A DNA stretch of 64,000 nucleotides from Bradyrhizobium sp. AZCC 1693 (GCF_036924745.1 NZ_JAZHSD010000001.1:4960001-5024000); one strand, 5' to 3'. Shown: positions 10,325-21,718, numbered from the stretch's first letter. Made by a program: numbers and translations. The notes: a model not told the origin generated them from the sequence alone.

Positions 10325-11038
10325 CTACGCGACGGCCAGCTTCTGCAAGTCCACCAGACGCGCGACACCCCTGCGCGCCAGTTCCATCAGCGCCAGGAAC
10401 TCGTCCTGCGAGAACGGCGTCTTTTCGGCAGTGCCCTGTACCTCGATGATGCGGCCGTCGCCGGTCATGACGAAATTGGCGTCGGTCTCGGCCTCGGAAT
10501 CCTCGGCATAATCGAGGTCCAATACCGGTGTACCCTGATAGATGCCGCAGGAGATCGCGGCGACATTGTCGCGCAGCACGCTGGCCTTGATCATGTTGCG
10601 GCTTTTCATCCACGAGATGCAGTCGGCCAGCGCCACCCAGGCGCCGGTGATCGAGGCGGTGCGGGTGCCGCCATCGGCCTGAATCACGTCGCAATCGACC
10701 GTGATCTGGCGTTCGCCGAGCGCTTCGAGGTCGACGGCTGCGCGCAAGGAGCGGCCGATCAGCCGCTGGATCTCGACGGTGCGCCCGCCCTGCTTGCCGG
10801 CGGCGGCCTCGCGGCGGGTGCGCTCCAGCGTGGCGCGGGGCAGCATGCCGTATTCGGCGGTGACCCAGCCGCGGCCCTGGCCCTTCAGCCACGGCGGCAT
10901 CCGCTCTTCCAGCGTGGCGGTGACCAGCACATGGGTATCGCCGAATTTCACCATGCAGGAACCTTCGGCATATTTGACCACGCCGCGTTCCAGCGACACG
11001 GGGCGCAGCTGATCGGGCGCACGGCGGCTTGGCCGCAT
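10325..11038 (-). CDS. rph: ribonuclease PH
   Basis: 237 residues from [20 protein letters not shown], the standard RNase PH start; the open frame extends 37 codons further but that part is not family-like. RNase PH is a phosphorolytic 3'-5' exoribonuclease that trims tRNA 3' ends. Visible marks are [57 protein letters not shown] and [20 protein letters not shown]. The family is hexameric. It is first in rph-rdgB-hemW and divergent from hrcA across 157 bases. Confidence 0.97.
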   Translation of the reverse strand: MRPSRRAPDQLRPVSLERGVVKYAEGSCMVKFGDTHVLVTATLEERMPPWLKGQGRGWVTAEYGMLPRATLERTRREAAAGKQGGRTVEIQRLIGRSLRAAVDLEALGERQITVDCDVIQADGGTRTASITGAWVALADCISWMKSRNMIKASVLRDNVAAISCGIYQGTPVLDLDYAEDSEAETDANFVMTGDGRIIEVQGTAEKTPFSQDEFLALMELARRGVARLVDLQKLAVA

Positions 11039-11195
11039 AGGAAGTCCTTTCGAAATCGAGCGAAAAACCGTTTGCGGTGCTTGTAGGTGGGGGCGTGCGC
11101 AGCGGCAAGGGCTTTTGGCCCTGTTTGGAGGGAAAGGGACGCTTGTCATTGGCCCGCCGGAGCGACAAATTAGGGGCTGTCCAAGGAGTTAAGCT

Positions 11196-12284
11196 GTGGC
11201 CCACCACGATCCGATTGGCCTGATCGCGCCGCATGCCGGGCTCGCCCAGCTCAATGAGCGTTCGCGCGACATTTTTCGTCAAATCGTCGAGAGTTATCTC
11301 GCGACCGGCGAACCGGTCGGCTCGCGCAACATCTCGCGCCTGATCGCGGTGCCGCTGTCTCCGGCCTCGGTCCGCAACGTGATGTCGGACCTCGAGCACC
11401 TCGGGCTGATCTATGCGCCACATACCTCTGCCGGGCGGCTGCCTACCGAACTCGGCCTGAGGTTCTTCGTCGACGCCCTGATGCAGATCGGCGACCTTAC
11501 CGAACCGGAACGGGAATCGATCCAGAGCCAACTCGCCTCCGTCGGGCGCGCGCAATCGGTCGAGGCGGCGCTTGGCGAAGCGTTGACGCGGCTCTCCGGC
11601 CTCACGAGGGCTGCCGCCGTGGTGCTGACCGCCAAATCCAATTCGCGGCTCAAGCACATCGAGTTCGTCCGGCTCGAGCCGGAACGCGCGCTGGTGGTGC
11701 TGGTCGGCGAAGACGGCCAGGTCGAAAACCGCGTGCTGACGCTGCCGCCCGGCGTGCCGTCCTCGGCGCTGACGGAAGCGACAAACTTCCTCAATGCGCG
11801 GATTCGCGGCCGGACGCTTGCCGAAGCGCGGCTGGAGCTCGAAACCGCGCTGACGCAGAGCCGCGTCGAACTCGATCAATTGACGCAGAAGGTGATCGCA
11901 GCGGGCATCGCGAGTTGGTCCGGTGGCGACAGCGACGACCGGCAATTGATCGTGCGCGGCCATGCCAATTTGCTCGAAGACCTGCACGCGTTGGAGGATC
12001 TGGAACGCGTCAAGTCGCTGTTTGACGATCTCGAGACCAAGCGCGGCGTGATCGATCTGTTGGGCCGGGCCGAGCGCGCCGAGGGTGTGCGGATTTTCAT
12101 CGGATCCGAGAACAAGCTGTTCTCGCTGTCCGGTTCCTCCACCATCATCGCCCCCTATAGCGACGCCGCGGGCCGTATCGTCGGCGTTCTCGGCGTGATC
12201 GGGCCGACGCGGCTGAACTATGCGAGGGTGATTCCGACGGTGGACTACGCCGCCCGGATCGTCAGCCGGATGCTGGGCGGCTAA
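11196..12284 (+). CDS. hrcA: heat-inducible transcription repressor HrcA
   Basis: 362 residues from a GTG start preceded by AAGGAG. The N-terminal winged-helix domain ([60 protein letters not shown]) and the C-terminal GAF-like domain ([20 protein letters not shown]) are intact. HrcA binds the CIRCE element, usually ahead of groESL, and its folding depends on GroEL. No CIRCE-type inverted repeat is visible upstream of hrcA, grpE or dnaK here, so the HrcA targets presumably lie elsewhere in the genome. It is followed by grpE after 118 bases. Confidence 0.97.
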   Translation: MAHHDPIGLIAPHAGLAQLNERSRDIFRQIVESYLATGEPVGSRNISRLIAVPLSPASVRNVMSDLEHLGLIYAPHTSAGRLPTELGLRFFVDALMQIGDLTEPERESIQSQLASVGRAQSVEAALGEALTRLSGLTRAAAVVLTAKSNSRLKHIEFVRLEPERALVVLVGEDGQVENRVLTLPPGVPSSALTEATNFLNARIRGRTLAEARLELETALTQSRVELDQLTQKVIAAGIASWSGGDSDDRQLIVRGHANLLEDLHALEDLERVKSLFDDLETKRGVIDLLGRAERAEGVRIFIGSENKLFSLSGSSTIIAPYSDAAGRIVGVLGVIGPTRLNYARVIPTVDYAARIVSRMLGG

Positions 12285-12402
12285 TCCGCCCCAAATTGAC
12301 CCCAATCCGGTGTGGTTGCGCTTGATTTTCGGCCACTAAAGCACGATATCCCGCTCAGCAAATCCCCATCGAACCTGATACGTTTTTTGAGAAGGCAGTC
12401 TT

Positions 12403-13008
12403 ATGACCGATCCGAACCGGCCGAGTGATGACGCGGTGAAACCGGCCCAGACCGGCGAGCCCGTGGTCTCAAAACCCTACATCATGCCCGACGATCCCGA
12501 GGAAGGATCGAATGAGGCCCTGACCAAGGAGCTGGCCGAGGCGCGCGACAAGATGCTGCGCACGCTGGCGGAAATGGAAAACCTGCGCCAGCGCACCAGG
12601 CGCGAGGTGGCTGATTCCAAGATGTACGGCATCACCGGGTTTGCGCGCGACATTCTCGATATCGCCGACAATCTACAGCGCGCGCTCGACGCCATTCCAC
12701 CCGAGGCGAGGGAGACCGCCGATCCCGGCATCAAGGCCTTCATCGAGGGCGTGGAACTGACCGAGCGCTCACTGCTCAACACGCTGGAGAAGAACGGCGT
12801 CAAGAAGTTCGATCCGTCCGGCGAGAAGTTCGATCCCAACTTCCAGCAGGCGATGTACGAAGTGCCCGACCCGTCCGTTCCGTCCGGGACGGTGGTTCAG
12901 GTCGTGCAGGCCGGCTTCATGATCGGCGAGCGCGTGCTGCGCCCGGCGCTGGTCGCCGTCTCCAAGGGCGGCGCCAAGGCCGCGCCGACGGCCGACGTCA
13001 CAAGCTGA
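12403..13008 (+). CDS. grpE: nucleotide exchange factor GrpE
   Basis: 201 residues. GrpE drives ADP release from DnaK. A disordered N-terminus precedes a long helical region (about residues 35-80, [20 protein letters not shown]) and the C-terminal beta domain ([20 protein letters not shown], then [20 protein letters not shown]). Length and order are standard. It lies 3 kb from dnaK, its partner, rather than adjacent to it. The upstream gap has a CTTG about 70 bases before the start, but no matching sigma-32 -10 element was convincing. Confidence 0.97.
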   Translation: MTDPNRPSDDAVKPAQTGEPVVSKPYIMPDDPEEGSNEALTKELAEARDKMLRTLAEMENLRQRTRREVADSKMYGITGFARDILDIADNLQRALDAIPPEARETADPGIKAFIEGVELTERSLLNTLEKNGVKKFDPSGEKFDPNFQQAMYEVPDPSVPSGTVVQVVQAGFMIGERVLRPALVAVSKGGAKAAPTADVTS

Positions 13009-13014
13009 GCAGGC

Positions 13015-13107
13015 TTACCCCTTCAGCGGGTTCTCACTCGTCTTCGGCCAGTAGGTGCCAAAACTCCAGAGATTGCCTTCCGGATCCCGGCGGGCGAAGT
13101 CGCGGCT
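13015..13107 (-). pseudogene. C-terminal remnant of a VOC/glyoxalase-family protein
   Basis: On the minus strand, about 27 codons before a TAA at 13015-13017 read SRDFARRDPEGNLWSFGTYW and end PKTSENPLKG. The DPEGNLWSFGTY segment is the typical last strand of vicinal-oxygen-chelate (glyoxalase/bleomycin-resistance) proteins. An in-frame TGA lies just upstream, and nothing further upstream resembles the rest of the domain, so over 80% of a usual gene of this family is missing. I read it as a decayed fragment left by a deletion or rearrangement. Confidence 0.6.
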
Positions 13108-13238
13108 GAGCCGTCATGCCCGAGATAACGACGGGCTACGAACGACGATGATGAGCAGTATGTCTACGCCATGGACTTATGAGGATCTGTCCGCGAGACC
13201 GATCACGATGCCAGAGCGATGTTGAGGCATGATATAGT

Positions 13239-13622
13239 CTACGAAAGCCACTCCACCGGCACACTCAAAGTCTGCGCGAGCTTCGCGATGGTCTCGGGGG
13301 TTCCCGTACGGCGCCCACTTTCGAGATCGGACAGATAGCCCTGACCGATGCCTGTTTTGAAATTCAAATGCAGCTGTGTCTCGCCGCGCCAATTGCGAAT
13401 GGCTTTCAACCGACTATCACCTCGAAGAATCGCAGCACTAACCTCCGGGGGAAGCACGACACCACCAGCAGCCAATTCGGCCTTCCGAACATCGTAGATG
13501 GGGACGTCGTCGGCATCCTCGGCCTCGTGATCGGCGCGCTCAAGGAGCGCCTCATATTCGGCCCGGGGCAGCACCACCAACTCTTCGCCGCTGGGCGTCC
13601 GAATGATCTGTGGTGCACTCAT
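13239..13622 (-). CDS. XRE-type helix-turn-helix protein, antitoxin-like, without visible toxin
   Basis: 127 residues with GAGGAG 9 bases before the ATG. The N-terminal part (PSGEELVVLPRAEYEALLER) resembles short antitoxin N-termini of the Phd/prevent-host-death kind. The C-terminal part is an XRE/HigA-like HTH (about residues 72-125) with TGIGQGYLSDLESGRRTGTP and KLAQTLSVPVEWLS. That architecture is frequent in type II antitoxins, but neither flank has a small toxin-like ORF. It is either an orphan regulator or the survivor of a lost pair. It sits beside a VOC-protein remnant, so this spot looks rearranged. Confidence 0.75.
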   Translation of the reverse strand: MSAPQIIRTPSGEELVVLPRAEYEALLERADHEAEDADDVPIYDVRKAELAAGGVVLPPEVSAAILRGDSRLKAIRNWRGETQLHLNFKTGIGQGYLSDLESGRRTGTPETIAKLAQTLSVPVEWLS

Positions 13623-13700
13623 AGACTCAAGCTCCTCTTGTAAGTCGTCGTGGCCCGGCGGCCGATGGACGAGGTCCTGATCTCCGAATGGGGATATTGC

Positions 13701-14414
13701 CTAAGCCGCGATATCGTCGGACTTGATGCGCTTGACGCCGGCCTTGGTCATGTCGGCCCAGGCCTTGGCGAGCGAGCCCTGGGTGTCGATACCGCGGCAG
13801 GCGTCTTCGATCACATAGGCTTCAAAGCCCGCCTTGCGCGCATCGAGCGCGCTCCATGCCACGCAGAAGTCGGTGGCAAGCCCCGCCAGGAACACCCGCT
13901 TCACCTTGCGTGCCTTCAGGTAGGCGGCGAGCCCTGTCGTGGTCTTGCCGTCAGCCTCGGTGAAGGCCGAATAGCTGTCGACGTTCTTGTTGAAGCCCTT
14001 GCGGATGACGAGCCCGGCATGCGGGATCGCGAGGTCCTTCGACAGCGACGCGCCTTCGGTGCCCTGCACGCAATGATCCGGCCACAGCACCTGCTTGCCG
14101 TAGGGCAGGCTGATCGTTTCGAACGGCTTCTTGCCGGAATGCGTCGACGCGAACGAGACATGGCCCGCGGTGTGCCAGTCCTGCGTCATCACGACATTGG
14201 CAAAGCCCTTGGCGATGCGGTTGATGACGGGCACGACTTGCTCGCCGTCCTTGACCGCGAGACTGCCGCCCGGCAGGAAACAGTTCTGCACGTCGATGAC
14301 GAGCAGCGCAGAGGCGTCGTCAGGCTTGATCGGTGCGGCACGCAGCGCAGTTGGGACCATGGCCGCTATCGACGTCGCGCCCAGACCTTTCAGAGCCCGC
14401 CTGCGAGTAACCAT
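13701..14414 (-). CDS. nicotinamidase/isochorismatase-family hydrolase with Tat signal
   Basis: 237 residues. The N-terminus VTRRRALKGLGATSIAAMVP is a twin-arginine-type signal ending near LRA-AP. The mature domain carries the nicotinamidase set: D41 in LLVIDVQNCFLPGG, metal ligands in QDWHTAGH (D79, H81, H85), WPDHCVQGT, the lysine of LVIRKGFNK (about 139) and the nucleophile C184 in AGLATDFCVAWSA. This matches PncA (nicotinamide to nicotinate plus ammonia) better than generic isochorismatases. PncA is normally cytoplasmic, so a periplasmic version is unusual. It is followed on the same strand by the HTH gene after 78 bases. Confidence 0.85.
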   Translation of the reverse strand: MVTRRRALKGLGATSIAAMVPTALRAAPIKPDDASALLVIDVQNCFLPGGSLAVKDGEQVVPVINRIAKGFANVVMTQDWHTAGHVSFASTHSGKKPFETISLPYGKQVLWPDHCVQGTEGASLSKDLAIPHAGLVIRKGFNKNVDSYSAFTEADGKTTTGLAAYLKARKVKRVFLAGLATDFCVAWSALDARKAGFEAYVIEDACRGIDTQGSLAKAWADMTKAGVKRIKSDDIAA

Positions 14415-14512
14415 GGTGCATCTCCCCGGTTATGAACCCGACAGGGAAAAGCTAGTTCCATTGGTGTACGAACGAAAGCCCGAAGTTTCGGCGCGGATTG
14501 CGAATTTGCCGA

Positions 14513-15475
14513 TCAGCCCCGCGGATGAATTCCGTCGCGCACCGCGCGGAAGCGTGGAAAGGCCTGGGTCCAGTCGTTGCGGGGCGAAGAGCCGATGATG
14601 CGCATCGAGGTCTGCGAGCCGAACCGCAGCCATTGCACGATGGTGACGGGCGTATTGTCTTTGCCGCTGGTGGCGTCGATCCGTGTTTCGTAGCCGGGCT
14701 GGCCGTCGATGCGGACCGGCTCCGACATCGTGATCCTGCCGTCGCGAACGCCGGGAATGGTGGTCGCAATCTGCTGGGCAAAGCGGCCACGATCATCGGG
14801 GGACGCCGCCGTCGAGCCGATCAGACCGATGATCATGAAGGGCGCGACTTCGAAGCCGGTCTTTTCGTCGCCATCGGAGAGGATGAGGGCTGCGCCCGGC
14901 GCCAGCGTGCGGATGTTCTTGAAGCTCGAGAGCTCGCTGACCTTGAATGGCATCAGCCCGAGCTGCTCCTCGACCGGAATCTCGGTGCGGATCACGGCGG
15001 AAGCGAACATCTGGCGCACGGCGTCGTCGGTATAGATCTTGGCGGCGTTTTCCGGCACCTGCACGGCGACATAGCCGGAGAAGGTGGGGCCGGGCAGGAT
15101 CATCGAATAGCGCCGCACGTTGGCGGCGCCGTCCTTGGCGTTTTCCTTGGCGTTTTCGACGGTGTAGTAGGCGAGCCCGGCCGCAGTCTCGATGCTCTCC
15201 GGCTTGATGCCGCCGGTGCCGCCCGGGGCGGCCTTGAAGGCATTGGCGACCTCGCCATAGGCCTCGGCGGGGAGGTCGGCGATCAGAACCTTGACCCCCT
15301 GGTCCTCGGTCTCGAAGCCGATGAATGTCCTGGCCTTGTTGAGGCCGACCAGTGGCGTCATGCCCACCCTGGCGCCCGGCGGGAAGACCGGGTCGGCGGC
15401 GAACGCGGAAGAGAATACGGTAGAGTTGACGGCAACGATCAGGGCAAACGTAGCGGAGTATCGAAGTAGCTTCAT
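14513..15475 (-). CDS. secreted protein of unknown function
   Basis: 320 residues with a Sec-type signal peptide (MKLLRYSATFALIVAVNSTV, cleavage near AFA-AD). The mature chain is mixed alpha/beta without recognised catalytic motifs. It contains ADPVFPPGARVGMTPLVGLN at the start of the mature part, RRYSMILPGPTFSGYVAVQV centrally, and PGYETRIDATSGKDNTPVTI near the end. It is probably periplasmic. It is monocistronic, about 100 bases upstream of the nicotinamidase gene, and no partner can be inferred. Confidence 0.8.
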   Translation of the reverse strand: MKLLRYSATFALIVAVNSTVFSSAFAADPVFPPGARVGMTPLVGLNKARTFIGFETEDQGVKVLIADLPAEAYGEVANAFKAAPGGTGGIKPESIETAAGLAYYTVENAKENAKDGAANVRRYSMILPGPTFSGYVAVQVPENAAKIYTDDAVRQMFASAVIRTEIPVEEQLGLMPFKVSELSSFKNIRTLAPGAALILSDGDEKTGFEVAPFMIIGLIGSTAASPDDRGRFAQQIATTIPGVRDGRITMSEPVRIDGQPGYETRIDATSGKDNTPVTIVQWLRFGSQTSMRIIGSSPRNDWTQAFPRFRAVRDGIHPRG

Positions 15476-16057
15476 GGAGCATCTACCGGGTTTGCATGGG
15501 GCCGTTCAGTGGGGCCGACGATGCAGCTGGGAATCTCTAGTGGAATTTCGGAGCCTTGCGGGCACGACGGGGGTCGTTCCAGTCGGTCCGCTTTTAGCGG
15601 TTTTGATGTCCCTGCAACAGGGCGGGGTAGGGGTCCGTTCCACGGTTACGTTCCGATATGTCGGCTTTTTGCAGGATTTTGCCCGGCATCCGAGCTCTTT
15701 TTGAGGCGCTTCCAGCGGCCAAATACCGCGTCCCTTCAGAGCCCCGCGCAGGTGGGATGCTGCCGCTTCGCTGTGCAACGCTCCGGCATGCGAGCAAGCG
15801 GCGGCCTTGGACGAGCGGCCTTGCCGATTTCTTAACACCGCTTGAGGCGTCGGGGCCGGCCCGCCCCGGGCTGACACAATCTTTCAAACATCAGCCTTTT
15901 CAGGCCTTAAGGTTGCGTTCGGTCCTTGCAGGCCCGACCCCCCCTCCTATATGAGGCTCACCGTCGCAATATCGCGAGTAATTGATCGTTGGGGGTTCGG
16001 TTAGGTGCGCCGTCCAGGGCCCAGCCAACCTGCCGCAACAAGAAGGATATGAGGACC
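15476..16057. other. gene-free stretch upstream of dnaK
   Basis: The 582 bases hold no convincing gene; short frames on both strands have shadow-like arginine/proline-rich translations. The last 130 bases contain the dnaK sigma-32 promoter and leader. Around 15600-15880 I see only scattered short inverted repeats and nothing assignable. Confidence 0.6.
15925..15952 (+). promoter_or_regulatory. heat-shock sigma-32 (RpoH) promoter of dnaKJ
   Basis: CTTG at 15925-15928, exactly 17 bases, then CCTATAT at 15946-15952. This matches the alphaproteobacterial RpoH consensus CTTG-N17-CYTATNT at every specified position. It leaves a leader of roughly 95 bases before the dnaK ATG. Confidence 0.85.
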
Positions 16058-17959
<1,902 letters not shown>

Positions 17960-18090
17960 GCGGGCTTTGGATCATGACCCTCATCCAAAAGAGCGCGCCG
18001 CTTGCGTTCGAGGTGGGGGTCATTTTTCGTTAAGCTGAAGGCTGCATCTTTGAGCGCGCCTTCGGCGTGAAGTTCGGGCGGGTCTGACTG

Positions 18091-19224
18091 ATGTCCACCA
18101 AGCGCTGTTACTACGAAACCCTGGAAGTCGATCGGAACGCGGACGAGTCCAAGCTCAAGTCGGCCTTCCGCAAGCTGGCGATGAAATGGCATCCGGACAA
18201 GAATCCGGGCGATGCCACCAGCGAAGTGAAGTTCAAGGAAATCAACGAAGCCTACGAGGTCCTCAAGGACGGCGAGAAGCGCGCCGCCTATGACCGCTAC
18301 GGCCATGCCGCGTTCGAGCAGGGCATGGGCGGCGGCGGTCCCGGCTTCGGCGCCGGCTTTGCCTCGTCCTTCTCCGACATTTTCGAAGACCTATTCGGCA
18401 TGGCCGGGCAGCGCGGCCGCGGTGGCGGACGCGAGCGCGGCGCCGATTTGCGCTACAATATGGAAATCACGCTGGAGGAAGCCTTTCTGGGCAAGACCGC
18501 GCAGATCGAGATTCCGGTCTCGGTCACCTGCGAGTCCTGCTCGGGCACCGGCGCCAAGGCCGGCACCAAGCCGAAGACCTGCGCGACTTGCGGCGGCGCG
18601 GGCCGGGTGCGGCAGGCGCAGGGCTTCTTCACGCTGGAGCGGACCTGCCCCGGCTGTCAGGGCCGCGGCCAGATGATCGAGGACGCCTGTCCGAACTGCG
18701 CAGGGTCGGGACGGGTGACGCGCGACCGGACCTTGTCGGTCAACATCCCGCAGGGCGTCGAGGACGGCACCCGCATCCGCCTGGCCGGCGAAGGCGAGGC
18801 CGGCGTCCGCGGTGGGCCGCCCGGCGACCTCTACATTTTTCTGTCGCTGGCTACCCACGAGTTCTTCCAGCGCGACGGCGCCGATCTGCATTGCCGGGTT
18901 CCGATCTCGATGGTTGCGGCAGCGCTTGGCGGCGAATTCGAGGTCCCGACTATCGACAAGGGCAAGACCAAGGTGAAAGTGCCGCCTGGGACGCAGTCCG
19001 GCCGCCGTTTCCGCATTGCATCAAAAGGCATGCCGGTGCTTCGATCCCGCCAGACCGGCGACATGTACGTGCAGGTCATGGTCGAAACGCCGCAGAATCT
19101 GACCAAGAAGCAGCAGGAACTGCTCGCCGAGTTCGAAAAATTGTCGTCCGGCGCCACCCAGCCGGAAGCGGCCGGCTTCTTCACCAAGGTCAAGGACTTC
19201 TTCGGCAACCGCGCGGGCTCCTGA
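18091..19224 (+). CDS. dnaJ: chaperone DnaJ (Hsp40)
   Basis: 377 residues with the full class I layout: J domain (about 5-72) with the HPD tripeptide in [11 protein letters not shown], a Gly/Phe-rich stretch ([19 protein letters not shown]), four CxxCxGxG zinc repeats between about 150 and 215 ([32 protein letters not shown]), and the C-terminal substrate domain. It stimulates DnaK ATPase and delivers clients. It is 131 bases behind dnaK and shares its promoter by inference. Confidence 0.98.
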   Translation: MSTKRCYYETLEVDRNADESKLKSAFRKLAMKWHPDKNPGDATSEVKFKEINEAYEVLKDGEKRAAYDRYGHAAFEQGMGGGGPGFGAGFASSFSDIFEDLFGMAGQRGRGGGRERGADLRYNMEITLEEAFLGKTAQIEIPVSVTCESCSGTGAKAGTKPKTCATCGGAGRVRQAQGFFTLERTCPGCQGRGQMIEDACPNCAGSGRVTRDRTLSVNIPQGVEDGTRIRLAGEGEAGVRGGPPGDLYIFLSLATHEFFQRDGADLHCRVPISMVAAALGGEFEVPTIDKGKTKVKVPPGTQSGRRFRIASKGMPVLRSRQTGDMYVQVMVETPQNLTKKQQELLAEFEKLSSGATQPEAAGFFTKVKDFFGNRAGS

Positions 19225-19433
19225 CCTGCGCGCACGCGAGCTGTGCGAAGCGCAGTTCTCGTCCCGCAGTCATGATTCATTCAGCTTGCACAGGGTCTTA
19301 TCGCCCAGATCGCGGGCACTTTGGCGGGCCCAGCGCGTTACCGTTTGGCTTGACCATATCGCCGTCGACCTATACGTGTTTATGACCGTTTTCTGACATT
19401 CCCGCTCGTTAGCGGGTCCCGCCTGGTAGCGAC

Positions 19434-20036
19434 ATGCCTTTGCAATCGTCCGTGCGTGCGTTGAAGAAGCCTCTCCGTCTGGACGATGAGGTTCGCTTTC
19501 TTCGTTCATGGATTGAAAAGCCGCTGCACATGGGCGCGGTGATGCCGTCGAGCAAGTTGCTCGCCCGGACCATGGCGCAATATGTCGACGTCGACTCCGA
19601 AGGACCGGTGATCGAACTCGGACCTGGGACCGGCGCAATCACCAATGCGCTGATCGAGCACGGCGTCGACCAGAAGCGGCTGGTGCTGGTCGAGTACAAT
19701 CCCGGCTTCTGCGCGCTGCTGCGCGACCGCTATCCGCAGGCCAAGGTGGTGCAGGGCGACGCCTATGCGCTGCGTGAATCGCTTGGCGAGGTACTGGATG
19801 CGCCGGCTTCGGCTGTGATCTCCGGCCTGCCGCTCGTGACCAAACCGATGCTGACGCGCCTGAAACTGATCCGCGACGCCTTCATGGCGCTCGCGCCGGG
19901 CGCGCCCTTCGTGCAGTTCACCTATTCGGTCGCGCCGCCGATCCCGAAATCGCTGCCGGGCGTGTCCACAGAAGCCTCCGAGCGGATCTGGATGAACCTT
20001 CCGCCCGCGCGGGTCTGGGTGTATCGCAAGGGCTGA
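19434..20036 (+). CDS. pmtA: phospholipid N-methyltransferase, PmtA-like
   Basis: 200 residues, a class I SAM-dependent methyltransferase. FLRSWIEKPLHMGAVMPSSK at residues 23-42 and the SAM loop VIELGPGTGAITNALIEHGV are the pattern of rhizobial/Rhodobacter PmtA proteins, which methylate phosphatidylethanolamine stepwise toward phosphatidylcholine at the membrane surface. A SGLPLVTKPM motif follows. The alternative, an rRNA adenine dimethyltransferase-like protein, is disfavoured by this N-terminus. It follows dnaJ by about 210 bases on the same strand. A perfect hairpin just after the stop may end its transcript. Confidence 0.8.
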   Translation: MPLQSSVRALKKPLRLDDEVRFLRSWIEKPLHMGAVMPSSKLLARTMAQYVDVDSEGPVIELGPGTGAITNALIEHGVDQKRLVLVEYNPGFCALLRDRYPQAKVVQGDAYALRESLGEVLDAPASAVISGLPLVTKPMLTRLKLIRDAFMALAPGAPFVQFTYSVAPPIPKSLPGVSTEASERIWMNLPPARVWVYRKG

Positions 20037-20040
20037 TACG

Positions 20041-20060
20041 CCCGCGCGCTATCGCGCGGG
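20041..20060. terminator. perfect GC hairpin after pmtA
   Basis: CCCGCGCG, loop CTAT, CGCGCGGG: an 8-bp perfect stem starting 4 bases after the pmtA stop codon. There is no T-run, so it may be an RNA-stabilising or Rho-associated end rather than an intrinsic terminator. Confidence 0.5.
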
Positions 20061-20086
20061 TCCGCCCTGAACGCGATTTCTAAGAT

Positions 20087-20665
20087 ATGTCCGCACTGAA
20101 AATCCTCGTGATCCCGGGATCGCTGCGATCAGGCTCGCTCAATGCGAGGCTGGCGGCGGTTGCCGCGCATGCGCTGGCGCAGCAAGGCGCCGAAATCACC
20201 CGGATCTCGCTGTCAGACTTTCCGCTGCCGATCTATGACGGCGACCTGCAGGCGAAGTCCGGCGTGCCGAAGCACGCGGTCAATCTGAAGCGGATGATGG
20301 CGGCCCATCATGGCGTGCTGATCGTGACGCCGGAGTACAATTCCTCGGTGCCCGCGCTGGTGAAAAACACCATCGACTGGGTGAGCCGGGTGCAGGACGC
20401 GCACGAGACCCGCGGGCAGGTGTTTCGCGAGCGGGTGTTTGCGATCGCGTCTGCTTCCGGCGGGCGGCTCGGCGGCTCCCGCGCGCTGGCGGCGCTGCGG
20501 CTGATCCTGTCGGCCTGCCATGCGACCGTGATACCGAACCAGCTCGCGCTTTCGTTCGCCGCCGACGCCTATGACGAGATGGACCGGCTGAAGAATTCCA
20601 CGGATGCCGAGGCGCTGAAAGCGCTGGTGCGGCAGTTGATCGACGTTTCCCAACGCATGATGTGA
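20087..20665 (+). CDS. NADPH-dependent FMN reductase family protein
   Basis: 192 residues with a flavodoxin-like fold. ILVIPGSLRSGSLNARLAAV at the N-terminus is the FMN phosphate-binding loop, and VTPEYNSSVPALVKNTIDWV near residue 80 is the second signature of NADPH-dependent FMN reductases and azoreductase-like quinone reductases. It probably transfers electrons from NAD(P)H to FMN or quinones in the cytoplasm; the physiological substrate is unknown. It lies immediately before pyrF with a 6-base gap, so the two are probably co-transcribed. Confidence 0.88.
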   Translation: MSALKILVIPGSLRSGSLNARLAAVAAHALAQQGAEITRISLSDFPLPIYDGDLQAKSGVPKHAVNLKRMMAAHHGVLIVTPEYNSSVPALVKNTIDWVSRVQDAHETRGQVFRERVFAIASASGGRLGGSRALAALRLILSACHATVIPNQLALSFAADAYDEMDRLKNSTDAEALKALVRQLIDVSQRMM

Positions 20666-20671
20666 GGTGAC

Positions 20672-21382
20672 ATGCAGCCAGCCGATATCGCGCCGAAGGA
20701 CCGCCTGATCGTCGCGCTTGACCTGCCCGGGGTGGCCGAGGCGGAAGCGATGATTGCGCGGCTCGGCGACAGCGTGAGTTTTTACAAGATCGGCTATCAA
20801 CTCGGCTATGCCGGCGGCTTGCCGCTGGCGCAGCAATTGGCGAAATCCGGCAAGAAGGTTTTCGTCGATCTCAAGCTGCACGACATCGGCAATACGGTGG
20901 CGCGCGGCGTCGAGAGCGTGGCAAAACTCGGCGCGACCTTCCTCACCGTGCATGCCTATCCGCAGACCATGAAGGCCGCGGTCGAAGCGCGCCAAGGTTC
21001 TGGCCTGAAGATTCTCGCCGTCACCGTGCTGACGTCGTATGACGATGGCGACCTGCACGCCGCGGGCTATCGGCTCAACGTTTCCGATCTGGTGGAGGCG
21101 CGCGCGCAGCAGGCGCAGGTGCTCGGCGTTGACGGCCTCGTCAGCTCGCCGGAAGAGGCGGCGGCGCTGCGCAAGATCGTCGGCCATCAGATGACCCTGG
21201 TGACACCAGGCATCCGCCCGGCGGGGGCCGCGACCGGCGACCAGAAGCGCATCATGACGCCGGCGCGTGCGATCGCCGCCGGCGCAGACTATCTTGTGGT
21301 CGGGCGACCCATTACGGAAGCCGCCGATCCGAAGGCGGCGGCGGATGCCATTCAGTTGGAAATCAAGCAGGCGTTGGCATAG
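20672..21382 (+). CDS. pyrF: orotidine 5'-phosphate decarboxylase
   Basis: 236 residues. It catalyses the last step of UMP synthesis. The catalytic Lys-Asp array is visible in [20 protein letters not shown] near residues 60-78. The phosphate-binding end ([20 protein letters not shown], then [20 protein letters not shown]) is intact. GAGGTGAC precedes the ATG. It sits between the FMN reductase gene and a DUF1330 gene on the same strand. Confidence 0.98.
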   Translation: MQPADIAPKDRLIVALDLPGVAEAEAMIARLGDSVSFYKIGYQLGYAGGLPLAQQLAKSGKKVFVDLKLHDIGNTVARGVESVAKLGATFLTVHAYPQTMKAAVEARQGSGLKILAVTVLTSYDDGDLHAAGYRLNVSDLVEARAQQAQVLGVDGLVSSPEEAAALRKIVGHQMTLVTPGIRPAGAATGDQKRIMTPARAIAAGADYLVVGRPITEAADPKAAADAIQLEIKQALA

Positions 21383-21415
21383 TCAAACCGGTGCAACAAG
21401 AAACGGGAGAATGAG

Positions 21416-21718
21416 ATGGCCAAGGGATACTGGATCGGTCGCGTCGATGTCAGCAATGAGGAGGGCTACAAGCCCTACATGGCGGCCAACCCGGCGATCT
21501 TCCAGAAATTCGGCGGGCGCTTCATCGTGCGCGGCGGCAAGTTCACCGCCGTCGAGGGCCAAAGCCGCTCGCGAAACGTGGTGATCGAGTTCGACAGCTA
21601 CGACGCCGCGCTGGCCTGCTACAATTCGCCGGAATACCAGGCCAACATCAAGGTGCGACAGCCGCACTCGATCGCGGATCTCATTGTCATCGAGGGCTAC
21701 GACGCCCCGCAGCCCTGA
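21416..21718 (+). CDS. DUF1330 domain-containing protein
   Basis: 100 residues, the usual size of the family, with a ferredoxin-like (dimeric alpha/beta-barrel) fold. AKGYWIGRVDVSNEEGYKPY at the start, then FGGRFIVRGGKFTAVEGQSR and a YDAALACYNSPEYQANIKVR helix are family hallmarks. The function of DUF1330 proteins is unknown; the fold is shared with small monooxygenases and stress-response dimers. It follows pyrF by 33 bases and has a good GGGAGAATG-type ribosome site. Confidence 0.92.
   Translation: MAKGYWIGRVDVSNEEGYKPYMAANPAIFQKFGGRFIVRGGKFTAVEGQSRSRNVVIEFDSYDAALACYNSPEYQANIKVRQPHSIADLIVIEGYDAPQP

Noticed and set aside
11039..11195. CIRCE operator upstream of hrcA
   Set aside because: No TTAGCACTC-N9-GAGTGCTAA-like inverted repeat was found in the gap; only generic GC-rich sequence.
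12285..12402. CTTG followed by GATATC upstream of grpE as a sigma-32 promoter
   Set aside because: The spacing and the -10 sequence do not fit CTTG-N17-CYTATNT, unlike the clear matches at dnaK and hsp20.
13623..13700. C-terminal end of a toxin gene directly upstream of the HTH gene
   Set aside because: An in-frame stretch (DQDLVHRPPGHDDLQEELES) reaches the HTH start, but a stop lies about 25 codons upstream and the stretch has no toxin features.
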